This document shows, piece by piece, positions 32,907 to 39,466 of a stretch of 39,466 nt of DNA (its first letter is position 1; each line of letters begins with the position of its first letter). The stretch spans positions 1-39,466 of IMG/VR virus record IMGVR_UViG_3300033048_000001; one strand, written 5' to 3'. The translations under genes were made by a program, and so were the position numbers. The stretch comes from a virus. The notes under the pieces are model-generated. The model saw only the letters and a list, made by a program, of their open reading frames with translations. It was not told where the DNA came from and made no database searches.

Positions 32907-33814
32907 GCCTAATCACATTGAAAGACTTCGCGGAGATGCGTGAAGGTAAGCCTGTGGAGAAGGGAGTGCTGGTCATGGATGGTGACTGGTTGGTATATCA
33001 GTCAATGGCTGCTGCCGAAGTTGAGACGGATTGGGGAGACGACATTTGGACTCTTGAGTGTGACCACGCCAAGGCACGGAGCATTCTCGATTCTGCAATC
33101 GAATCGTACCGAACCCGTAAGAAGGCTTGGAGTGACGCTATGGTTGTTCTGGCGTTTACCGACGATGTGAACTGGCGTAAGGTACTGGTTGATGAGACCT
33201 ATAAGGAGAACCGTAAGGCGACCCGTAAGCCTGTGGGCTACCGTGACTTCCTGTCGAAGCTGTGGGAGCGCGATGAGTTCATTCACATCAAAGAGGACAT
33301 GCTGGAAGGTGATGACGTTATGGGCATCATTGGGTCTGGTCACGAGGCCTTCGGCTTCAAGAAAGCTGTGTTGGTCTCCTGTGATAAGGACTTCAAGACT
33401 ATCCCGGACATTGACTTCCTGTGGTGTACCACTGGTAACATCTTGACGCAGACCAAAGAGACCGCTGATTGGTGGCATCTCTTCCAGACCATCAAGGGTG
33501 ATATGACTGATGGCTACTCCGGGATTCCCGGCTGGGGCGATACGGCAGAAGGTTTCCTGAATGACCCGTTCATTGTGGAGCCTGTAGAGTCCGTGTTGAA
33601 GTCTGGTAAGAACAAGGGGCAGACAGTAACCAAGTGGGTGAAGCGTGCTCCTGATGCGACTGAGACGCTGTGGGACTGCATTAAATCCATTGGTGCCAAA
33701 GCTGGGATGACCGAGCAGGAAATCATCAAGCAAGGCCAGATGGCTCGCATTCTTCGCTTCGAGGAATACAATTACATTGACAAGGAGATTTACTTATGGA
33801 CGCCGCGAAGCTGA
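32903..33814 (+). CDS. 6: 5'-3' exonuclease / RNase H (gp6)
   Basis: The product is 303 aa (T7 gp6 is 300). FEN-type nuclease that removes primers and degrades host DNA. Metal-binding motifs: [34 protein letters not shown], then the helix-hairpin-helix region [22 protein letters not shown] at 32891-32895 before ATG. The 3' end overlaps gene 6.3. Confidence 0.96.
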   Translation: MSLITLKDFAEMREGKPVEKGVLVMDGDWLVYQSMAAAEVETDWGDDIWTLECDHAKARSILDSAIESYRTRKKAWSDAMVVLAFTDDVNWRKVLVDETYKENRKATRKPVGYRDFLSKLWERDEFIHIKEDMLEGDDVMGIIGSGHEAFGFKKAVLVSCDKDFKTIPDIDFLWCTTGNILTQTKETADWWHLFQTIKGDMTDGYSGIPGWGDTAEGFLNDPFIVEPVESVLKSGKNKGQTVTKWVKRAPDATETLWDCIKSIGAKAGMTEQEIIKQGQMARILRFEEYNYIDKEIYLWTPRS

Positions 33815-33909
33815 TTACCATCGCTGTGCTGGTAGGTATGCTGGCGCGAGGTCTCTGGATGTTCGCTCTCATAGTCCGAGACGTGAAGCGAGACTCCGAG
33901 ATTAAGTGA
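33796..33909 (+). CDS. 6.3: gp6.3, tiny membrane protein
   Basis: The product is 37 aa, equal to T7 gp6.3. Hydrophobic residues about 5-25 ([20 protein letters not shown]), then a charged end. AAGGAG at 33782-33787. Its stop is inside the R6.5 stem. Function unknown. Confidence 0.82.
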   Translation: MDAAKLITIAVLVGMLARGLWMFALIVRDVKRDSEIK

Positions 33910-33974
33910 TAAACTCAAGGCTCTCTGTATTAACCCTCACTAAAGGGAAGAGGGAGCCTTTATGATTATTACTT
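33904..33974 (+). promoter_or_regulatory. RNase III site R6.5 with nested promoter (predicted)
   Basis: AAGTGATAA (33904-33912) pairs with TTATTACTT (33966-33974) with one G-U pair, and AAGGCTCTCT pairs with AGGGAGCCTT. Promoter phi6.5 lies in the loop. Confidence 0.78.
33928..33950 (+). promoter_or_regulatory. T3-type late promoter phi6.5
   Basis: TATTAACCCTCACTAAAGGG with +1 at G33945. First promoter of the class III block; major driver for 6.5-8. Confidence 0.94.
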
Positions 33975-34001
33975 TAAGACTTAACCTTAAGAGGTGAAAT
34001 T

Positions 34002-34247
34002 ATGTTACAACCAATTAATCATGTTTTAACTCATCCCGATGATATTCCTAGTATGCCTCGTGCAGCTAAAGAGTATCTACAGGTGCGCTTCAATCAGGCC
34101 TATGTGATGGAGTCCGGGGAGTACCGTGCGCTCCGCGCTGCGGGTTACTCTGAGTCTTTCATTGCTGGTGTGATGCATGGTCTGTACCTTGCCTCTCGAA
34201 CACTTGATGAGATTGAGGTGCGTAAAGAGCAACTGAGACAGGAGTAA
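34002..34247 (+). CDS. 6.5: gp6.5, conserved hypothetical
   Basis: The product is 81 aa (T7 gp6.5 is 84). YLQVRFNQAYVMESGEYRAL and GYSESFIAGVMHGL are T7-like. Function unknown. Ribosome-binding site AAGAGGTG. Confidence 0.88.
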   Translation: MLQPINHVLTHPDDIPSMPRAAKEYLQVRFNQAYVMESGEYRALRAAGYSESFIAGVMHGLYLASRTLDEIEVRKEQLRQE

Positions 34248-34251
34248 TTAT

Positions 34252-34503
34252 ATGTGCTGGAAACCGAAGGTGAAAGTCCCTAAGATGGACACTAACCAGA
34301 TTCGCGCTGCCGAACCAGCACCTTTGACTGAGCCACCGAAATCTGTGGTATGGGGAGGCGATGACGATGAGGACACCAGCGTGTCTTCCTCTGAGGTGCC
34401 AACCTCACCGAGCAGCGGTAAGAGCAGTCTCAAGGTAAAGCTGGATGACAGCGCAGCCAAGAACAAGAGTAAATCCTCCATTCGCTCCAAGGCGTTTGGG
34501 TAA
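34252..34503 (+). CDS. 6.7: Virion protein gp6.7
   Basis: The product is 83 aa (T7 gp6.7 is 88, a minor virion protein ejected early). Similar at the start (KMDTNQIRAAEPAPLT) and end (SSIRSKAFG). Low-complexity Ser/Asp-rich middle. AGGAG upstream at 34239-34243. Followed by 7.3; T7 genes 7 and 7.7 are absent. Confidence 0.88.
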   Translation: MCWKPKVKVPKMDTNQIRAAEPAPLTEPPKSVVWGGDDDEDTSVSSSEVPTSPSSGKSSLKVKLDDSAAKNKSKSSIRSKAFG

Positions 34504-34530
34504 CTGAGTCATAGCATAGGGAGAAACATC

Positions 34531-34851
34531 ATGGGATTCTTCAAGAAAATCAAGAAGGCCGTTAAGAAAGTCGTGAAGGAAGTTACCAGACCAGTCGAGA
34601 AGGCAGGTAAGGAAGTTGGTAAGGTTGTTAGAGGAGCGCTGGGTGCAGGTAAGCAGGAGATTATCCAACAAGAGGCTCCTGTACCAGTAGTCGCTGCACC
34701 GCCACCAGCACAGGTTGTAGATGTGCCGGAACAGGATAAGGCTGAGGGTGAGGATGAAGCGCAAACCGAAAGCGCACGTAAGAAAGCACGCGCAGGCGGT
34801 AAGAAGTCTCTGAGTGTAGCCCGTAGCTCCGGCGGTGGCATCAACATCTAA
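34531..34851 (+). CDS. 7.3: Tail/ejection protein gp7.3
   Basis: The product is 106 aa (T7 gp7.3 is 99). In T7 it is a particle protein needed for adsorption and ejection. Lys-rich N-terminus (KKIKKAVKKVVKEV), Pro/Ala-rich centre, and a C-terminus that matches T7 closely (RKKARAGGKKSLSVARSS). AGGGAGA upstream. Confidence 0.92.
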   Translation: MGFFKKIKKAVKKVVKEVTRPVEKAGKEVGKVVRGALGAGKQEIIQQEAPVPVVAAPPPAQVVDVPEQDKAEGEDEAQTESARKKARAGGKKSLSVARSSGGGINI

Positions 34852-34861
34852 GGAGGACTGA

Positions 34862-36469
34862 ATGGCTGATTCAAAACGTACAGGATTGGGCGAAGACGGT
34901 GCTAAAGCTACCTATGACCGCCTAACGAACGACCGTAGAGCCTACGAGACTCGTGCGGAAAACTGTGCGCAATACACCATTCCGTCCTTGTTCCCGAAGG
35001 AGTCCGATAACGAATCTACCGACTACACGACTCCGTGGCAGGCTGTAGGTGCGCGGGGTCTTAACAATCTGGCCTCTAAATTAATGCTGGCACTATTCCC
35101 GATGCAGTCGTGGATGAAGCTGACCATTAGTGAATATGAGGCGAAGCAGCTTGTTGGAGACCCTGATGGACTCGCTAAGGTGGACGAAGGTCTGTCTATG
35201 GTTGAGCGTATTATCATGAATTATATCGAATCCAACAGCTACCGTGTGACACTCTTTGAGTGCCTCAAGCAGTTGATCGTGGCAGGCAACGCACTGCTTT
35301 ACTTACCGGAACCAGAAGGCAGCTACAATCCGATGAAGCTGTACCGATTGTCTTCTTATGTTGTCCAAAGAGACGCATACGGCAATGTGTTACAGATTGT
35401 CACTCGTGACCAGATAGCCTTTGGTGCTCTCCCGGAAGACGTTCGGTCTGCGGTAGAGAAAGCTGGTGGTGAGAAGAAGATGGACGAAATGGTCGATGTG
35501 TACACCCATGTGTATCTCGATGAAGAGTCCGGCGATTACCTCAAGTACGAGGAAGTAGAGGACGTTGAGATTGATGGCTCCGATGCCACCTATCCTACTG
35601 ACGCTATGCCCTACATTCCGGTTCGCATGGTTCGCATTGATGGCGAGTCTTACGGTCGCTCCTACTGTGAAGAATACTTAGGTGACTTAAGGTCTCTTGA
35701 GAATCTCCAAGAGGCTATCGTTAAGATGAGCATGATTAGTGCGAAGGTCATCGGTCTGGTGAACCCGGCTGGCATCACGCAGCCCCGTAGATTAACCAAA
35801 GCTCAGACTGGTGACTTCGTTCCCGGTCGTCGAGAAGACATTGACTTCCTGCAACTGGAGAAGCAAGCTGACTTTACCGTAGCGAAAGCTGTGAGTGACC
35901 AAATAGAAGCACGCTTATCGTATGCCTTTATGTTGAACTCTGCGGTACAACGAACAGGTGAACGTGTGACCGCCGAAGAGATTCGATACGTTGCGTCAGA
36001 ACTGGAAGATACGCTTGGTGGTGTCTATTCGATTCTGTCTCAAGAACTGCAATTGCCTCTGGTTCGTGTGCTCTTGAAGCAACTCCAAGCAACCTCGCAG
36101 ATTCCTGAGCTACCGAAAGAAGCCGTTGAGCCTACTATCAGCACAGGTCTGGAAGCAATCGGTCGTGGTCAAGACCTCGATAAGCTGGAGCGCTGTATCT
36201 CCGCTTGGGCTGCTCTGGCTCCTATGCAGGGAGACCCGGACATTAACCTTGCTGTCATTAAGCTGCGCATTGCTAACGCCATTGGTATTGATACTTCTGG
36301 TATCCTACTGACGGACGAGCAGAAGCAAGCACTGATGATGCAGGATGCGGCCCAAACAGGTATCGAGAACGCTGCCGCCACTGGTGGGGCTGGTGTGGGT
36401 ACTCTAGCGACCTCAAGTCCAGAAGCTATGCAGGGTGCAGCAGCACAGGCTGGCCTAGACGCCACCTAA
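34862..36469 (+). CDS. 8: Portal / head-tail connector (gp8)
   Basis: The product is 535 aa (T7 gp8 is 536). It forms the dodecameric portal that nucleates the prohead, binds terminase and the gp14-16 core, and joins gp11. Starts MADSKRTGLGEDGAKATYDR after AAGGAGG. The Gly/Ala-rich C-terminus is typical. The stop lies at the edge of promoter phi9. Confidence 0.96.
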   Translation: MADSKRTGLGEDGAKATYDRLTNDRRAYETRAENCAQYTIPSLFPKESDNESTDYTTPWQAVGARGLNNLASKLMLALFPMQSWMKLTISEYEAKQLVGDPDGLAKVDEGLSMVERIIMNYIESNSYRVTLFECLKQLIVAGNALLYLPEPEGSYNPMKLYRLSSYVVQRDAYGNVLQIVTRDQIAFGALPEDVRSAVEKAGGEKKMDEMVDVYTHVYLDEESGDYLKYEEVEDVEIDGSDATYPTDAMPYIPVRMVRIDGESYGRSYCEEYLGDLRSLENLQEAIVKMSMISAKVIGLVNPAGITQPRRLTKAQTGDFVPGRREDIDFLQLEKQADFTVAKAVSDQIEARLSYAFMLNSAVQRTGERVTAEEIRYVASELEDTLGGVYSILSQELQLPLVRVLLKQLQATSQIPELPKEAVEPTISTGLEAIGRGQDLDKLERCISAWAALAPMQGDPDINLAVIKLRIANAIGIDTSGILLTDEQKQALMMQDAAQTGIENAAATGGAGVGTLATSSPEAMQGAAAQAGLDAT

Positions 36470-36489
36470 TAACCCTCACTAAAGGGAGA
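36467..36489 (+). promoter_or_regulatory. T3-type late promoter phi9
   Basis: TAATAACCCTCACTAAAGGG, +1 at G36484. One change at -14. It overlaps the gene 8 stop. Confidence 0.94.
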
Positions 36490-36543
36490 CCTCATCTTTG
36501 AAATGAGCGATGACTAAAGGTTGGAGTCCTTTGGTTTCCCTTT
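36481..36543 (+). promoter_or_regulatory. Branched leader RNA of gene 9
   Basis: AAAGGGA (36481-36487) pairs with TCCCTTT (36537-36543). Inside are two hairpins: CTCAT/ATGAG (36491-36495, 36503-36507) and ACTAAAGG/CCTTTGGT (36513-36520, 36528-36535). The RNA from phi9 could thus fold as a three-way junction before the gene 9 ribosome-binding site. Confidence 0.6.
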
Positions 36544-36570
36544 ATCTTTAACAACTTAGGAGATTTAACA

Positions 36571-37503
36571 ATGGCTGAATCTAATGCAGACGTTTATGCG
36601 TCCTTCGGTGTGAACAACGCGGTAATGACCGGAAGTACACCTACTGAACACGAACAGAATATGCTGAGTCTCGATGTTGCTGCCCGTGATGGCGATGATG
36701 CAATCGTACTTAGCGAGGAACCGAGTTCCCATAACGATGACCCATATGCATCCGGTGTAGACCCGTTCGCTGGGGGCGAGGATGATGAGGGCCGTATTCA
36801 GGTTCGTATCAGTGAAGATGGTAGTGAAGCTGAGTTCGACACTGGTAGCGATAACGCTGAGGTGGAGACCGAAGGTGAGGCCGCTGAGTTTGAACCGCTG
36901 GGTGACACTCCAGAAGAACTGAGCCAAGTGACTGAACAATTAGGTCAGCACGAAGAAGGCTTTCAGGCGATGGTCGAGCAGGCCGTTGAGCGTGGACTGA
37001 GCGCAGAGTCTGTGACTCGCATCTACGAAGAGTACGAAGCCGATGGTATCTCTGAGAAATCCTACGCGGAACTCGAAGCTGCTGGCTATAGTCGTGCCTT
37101 TGTGGACTCCTACATCTCCGGTCAGGAAGCCCTTGTAGACCAGTACGTCAATCAGGTAGTTGCCTTTGCTGGTGGTAAGGAGCGCTTTAGCGCAATCCAT
37201 ACGCACCTTGAAGCAACCAACCCGGCTGCGGCTGAGTCCCTTGAGACTGCCATGATGAACCGAGACTTGGCGACTGTCAAAGCAATTATCAATCTGGCTG
37301 GTGAGAGTTACACGAAGAAATTCGGTAAGCCCGCCAACCGTAGTGTTACCAAGCGTGCTACTCCGGTTAAACCTGTAGCTCGTCAGAAAGAGGGCTTTAC
37401 GAATCAGGCTGAGATGATTAAAGCTATGAGTGACCCGCGTTACCGTAGTGATGCTGCCTACCGTCAAATGGTAGAACAGAAGGTTATCGACTCCAGTTTC
37501 TAA
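36571..37503 (+). CDS. 9: Scaffolding protein (gp9)
   Basis: The product is 310 aa (T7 gp9 is 307). Acidic, helical scaffold that guides capsid assembly and then leaves. Start MAESNADVYASFGVNNAVMTG after TAGGAG. The C-terminal basic helix region (ANRSVTKRATPVKPVARQKE to the end) probably contacts gp10. The stop overlaps phi10. Confidence 0.95.
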   Translation: MAESNADVYASFGVNNAVMTGSTPTEHEQNMLSLDVAARDGDDAIVLSEEPSSHNDDPYASGVDPFAGGEDDEGRIQVRISEDGSEAEFDTGSDNAEVETEGEAAEFEPLGDTPEELSQVTEQLGQHEEGFQAMVEQAVERGLSAESVTRIYEEYEADGISEKSYAELEAAGYSRAFVDSYISGQEALVDQYVNQVVAFAGGKERFSAIHTHLEATNPAAAESLETAMMNRDLATVKAIINLAGESYTKKFGKPANRSVTKRATPVKPVARQKEGFTNQAEMIKAMSDPRYRSDAAYRQMVEQKVIDSSF

Positions 37504-37524
37504 TTAACCCTCACTAAAGGGAGA
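37502..37524 (+). promoter_or_regulatory. T3-type late promoter phi10
   Basis: A perfect match to the T3 consensus from -17 to +6, +1 at G37519. Strongest expected promoter, before the capsid gene. Confidence 0.96.
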
Positions 37525-37582
37525 GACCATAGATGACTATAATGGTTGAATCACCTGAGCACAGAACTTTGTGGTCACTCCC
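37519..37582 (+). promoter_or_regulatory. Leader stem of the gene 10 mRNA
   Basis: GGGAGAGACCA (37519-37529) pairs with TGGTCACTCCC (37572-37582), ten of eleven pairs, starting at the first transcribed base. It encloses a possible 17-codon leader ORF (37533-37586). T7 phi10 mRNA also begins with a hairpin. Confidence 0.6.
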
Positions 37583-37659
37583 GTAGGTGAAACATTGAGA
37601 ACCAACTCGATTCAAGTAGTAACCAAACTTTTCTTTAAATTAACATAAGGAGATTCAAC

Positions 37660-38697
37660 ATGGCTAACATTCAAGGTGGACAGCAAATTGGTACTAATCA
37701 GGGTAAGGGTCAGTCCGCAGCGGACAAATTGGCGCTGTTCCTGAAAGTGTTCGGTGGTGAAGTCCTGACGGCTTTCGCTCGCACCTCCGTGACCATGCCT
37801 CGTCACATGCTGCGCTCTATTGCTTCTGGTAAGTCCGCACAGTTCCCTGTGATTGGTCGCACCAAAGCTGCTTACCTGAAACCGGGTGAGAACCTCGATG
37901 ACAAACGTAAGGATATCAAACACACCGAGAAGATAATCCACATTGATGGTCTGCTGACTGCGGACGTTCTGATTTACGACATTGAGGACGCGATGAACCA
38001 CTACGACGTTCGCGCTGAGTACACCGCACAGTTGGGTGAATCTCTGGCGATGGCGGCCGACGGCGCTGTACTGGCTGAACTGGCTGGTCTGGTTAACCTG
38101 CCGGACGCCTCCAATGAGAACATCAAGGGTCTCGGTAAGCCTACCGTACTGACTCTGGTTAAGCCGACCACTGGCGACCTGACTGACCCGGTTGAGCTGG
38201 GTAAAGCGATTATTGCTCAGTTGACTATCGCTCGTGCATCGCTGACCAAGAACTACGTTCCGGCTGCTGACCGCACCTTCTACACCACTCCTGATAACTA
38301 CTCCGCGATTCTGGCTGCCCTGATGCCGAACGCTGCAAACTATCAGGCACTGATTGACCCTGAGCGTGGTACTATCCGTAACGTGATGGGCTTCGAAGTG
38401 GTTGAGGTTCCGCACCTGACCGCTGGTGGCGCTGGTGATACCCGTGAGGATGCCCCGGCTGACCAGAAGCACGCTTTCCCGGCGACTTCCAGCACTACCG
38501 TTAAGGTTGCTCTGGATAACGTTGTGGGCCTGTTCCAGCACCGCTCTGCGGTTGGTACGGTCAAGCTGAAAGACTTGGCTCTGGAGCGCGCTCGTCGTGC
38601 GAACTATCAGGCTGACCAGATTATCGCTAAGTACGCGATGGGTCACGGTGGTCTGCGTCCAGAAGCTGCTGGCGCTATCGTTCGCCCAAAGGTGTAG
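37660..38697 (+). CDS. 10A: Major capsid protein (gp10A)
   Basis: The product is 345 aa, equal to T7 gp10A, with an HK97-type fold. It begins MANIQGGQQIGTNQGKG; TAAGGAG is 9-15 bases upstream. It ends IVRPKV-stop. The last codons CGC CCA AAG GTG TAG contain a -1 slip site that gives gp10B. Confidence 0.97.
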   Translation: MANIQGGQQIGTNQGKGQSAADKLALFLKVFGGEVLTAFARTSVTMPRHMLRSIASGKSAQFPVIGRTKAAYLKPGENLDDKRKDIKHTEKIIHIDGLLTADVLIYDIEDAMNHYDVRAEYTAQLGESLAMAADGAVLAELAGLVNLPDASNENIKGLGKPTVLTLVKPTTGDLTDPVELGKAIIAQLTIARASLTKNYVPAADRTFYTTPDNYSAILAALMPNAANYQALIDPERGTIRNVMGFEVVEVPHLTAGGAGDTREDAPADQKHAFPATSSTTVKVALDNVVGLFQHRSAVGTVKLKDLALERARRANYQADQIIAKYAMGHGGLRPEAAGAIVRPKV

Positions 38698-38975
38698 GGG
38701 TAATTCCCGACCCCACTGGAGTTACTCTTAGTCAGAAGACTATGAGCTTAGACGTTGGGGCTTCTAAAGCCCTGACTGCTACGGTAACTCCGGCTGATGC
38801 AGTACAGACAGTGACCTTTACGTCTTCCGATGCGAAGATTGCTACGGTCGATGCCTCTGGTACTGTAACGGCTGTGGGCGCTGGCTCCGCTGACATCACT
38901 GCGACTACTGTGAATGGCCTGACGGCTGTCTGCAAGGTCACTGTGAAAGCAGTAGAGCCTCCCGTAGAAGGCTAA
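37660..38975 (+). CDS. 10B: Minor capsid protein 10B by -1 frameshift, Ig-like extension
   Basis: The slip heptamer C CCA AAG (about 38685-38691) precedes the 10A stop. After a -1 shift the frame continues GVGVIPDPTGVTLSQKT and stays open to the TAA at 38973-38975, adding 94 residues (about 438 aa in all). The extension is a bacterial Ig-like (Big_2) domain: KALTATVTPADAVQTVTFTS, then ATVDASGTVTAVGAGSADI. It would be displayed on the head surface. Position and frame (38691 in frame 0) were checked by hand; frameshift frequency cannot be told. Confidence 0.88.
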
Positions 38976-39013
38976 GGTCTTTACCGGGGATTTACTTTCC
39001 TTCATTACTTTAT

Positions 39014-39060
39014 GAACCCCCTTGGGTGCCCTCTGAGGGTATCTGAGGGGGTTTTTTGCT
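39014..39060 (+). terminator. Late terminator T-phi
   Basis: AACCCCCTTGGGTGCCC...GGGTATCTGAGGGGGTTTTTT: a GC-rich hairpin with a T-run, after the 10B stop, as in T7. Only part of the transcripts stop, so genes 11 and 12 are still read. Confidence 0.92.
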
Positions 39061-39082
39061 TTAAACCCTCACTAACAGGAGG
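39060..39082 (+). promoter_or_regulatory. T3-type promoter phi11 (CTAACAGG variant)
   Basis: TTTAAACCCTCACTAACAGG with A at +1 (39077), directly after T-phi. Its GGAGG also serves as the gene 11 ribosome-binding site. It is the only member of the CTAACAGG class in the late region. Confidence 0.87.
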
Positions 39083-39089
39083 TAACATC

Positions 39090-39466
39090 ATGCGCTCTTA
39101 TGAGATGAACATTGAGACCGCAGAAGAGCTATCAGCCGTCAACGACATTCTGGCTTCCATCGGTGAGCCACCAGTATCAACCCTTGAGGGCGATGCAAAC
39201 GCTGATGTTGCAAATGCTCGACGTGTGCTCAACAAGATTAACCGACAGATTCAGTCACGAGGATGGACATTCAATATTGAGGAAGGTGTGACTCTTCTAC
39301 CTGATGCGTTCTCTGGCATGATTCCATTTAGCTCTGACTATCTGTCCGTAATGGCAACCAGCGGTCAGACCCAATATATCAACCGTGGTGGCTATCTCTA
39401 TGACCGCTCTGCGAAGACCGACAGATTCCCTTCTGGTGTTCAGGTCAACCTTATTCGTCTGAGAGA
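39090..39466 (+). CDS. 11: Tail tubular protein A (gp11), 5' part
   Basis: ATG 39090 after AGGAGG starts [19 protein letters not shown], like T7 gp11. It runs off the window end after 125 complete codons. Codons 47-125 are the same DNA as at the window start, where the gene is completed to 196 aa. Confidence 0.95.
   Translation, partial: MRSYEMNIETAEELSAVNDILASIGEPPVSTLEGDANADVANARRVLNKINRQIQSRGWTFNIEEGVTLLPDAFSGMIPFSSDYLSVMATSGQTQYINRGGYLYDRSAKTDRFPSGVQVNLIRLR
39228..39466. repeat. Window-end direct repeat, right copy
   Basis: Exact copy of bases 1-239; see the left copy. It shows that the molecule was assembled as a circle. Confidence 0.97.

Noticed and set aside
33002-33733. 243-aa antisense open frame across gene 6
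   Set aside because: Shadow frame without ribosome-binding site; no similarity recognised.
37612-38646. 344-aa antisense open frame across the capsid gene
   Set aside because: Shadow of gene 10, a highly biased coding sequence; no start signals.
39228-39466. Window-end repeat as the biological terminal repeat
   Set aside because: It lies in the coding part of gene 11; the T7-type end signals are at about 16.2-16.5 kb.

Overview
This window is essentially the whole genome of a T7-supergroup podovirus (Autographiviridae, Studiervirinae), of the T3 rather than the T7 branch (Teetrevirus-like). Three things point to T3. First, the single-subunit RNA polymerase is 884 aa and carries Asp749, the T3-type specificity residue. 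Second, fifteen phage promoters share the T3 core CCCTCACTAAAGGGAGA. Third, gene 0.3 is the T3 SAM-degrading enzyme, not T7 Ocr. The host is probably an enterobacterium (Escherichia, Yersinia, Salmonella, Citrobacter or similar): there are three sigma70-type promoters and an rrn-like boxA. Every gene is on the + strand.

The contig is circularly permuted. Bases 1-239 are identical to 39228-39466, so the window opens and closes inside gene 11 and holds 39,227 non-redundant bases. The physical ends of the virion DNA are inferred to be the direct terminal repeat at about 16221-16461, present here as one copy. The phage left end (early genes) therefore starts at about 16.2 kb.

Layout in phage order. 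16.2-19.4 kb: terminal repeat, CCTAAAG repeats, phi-OL, host promoters A1/A2/A3, boxA, then early genes 0.3 (SAM hydrolase/lyase), two or three small genes and 0.7 (kinase/shutoff). 19.5-24.7 kb: gene 1 (RNA polymerase), 1.05, 1.1, 1.2, an inserted HNH endonuclease gene, 1.3 (ligase) and the early terminator TE. 24.8-33.9 kb: class II genes 1.5-6.3, which take over the host and replicate DNA (gp2 RNAP inhibitor, gp2.5 SSB, gp3 endonuclease, gp3.5 lysozyme, gp4A/4B primase-helicase, gp5 polymerase, gp5.5, 5.7, 5.9, gp6 exonuclease). 34.0-39.5 kb and on into 1-10.6 kb: class III virion genes 6.5, 6.7, 7.3, 8 (portal), 9 (scaffold), 10A/10B (capsid), terminator T-phi, 11 and 12 (tail tube/nozzle), 13, an inserted endonuclease-VII-like gene, then 14, 15 and 16 (ejected core). 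10.6-15.97 kb: 17 (tail fibre), an extra gene next to the fibre that is probably a fibre chaperone, then 17.5 (holin), 18/19 (terminase), 18.5/18.7 (spanins) and 19.5.

The backbone is a well known phage type, so most of the interest lies in departures from it. These are two different HNH-type endonuclease genes placed between essential genes, a tail-fibre end with a probable assembly-protein gene, a frameshift-encoded Ig-like capsid extension behind a C CCA AAG slip site, a -10 C-to-A promoter variant, a diverged N-terminus on gp1.7, nested out-of-frame genes, and symmetric short repeats around the inferred terminal repeat. I found no tRNA gene, CRISPR array, insertion sequence or wholly new multi-gene system. 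Family assignments rest on recalled T7/T3 sequences and motif inspection; no database search was run.
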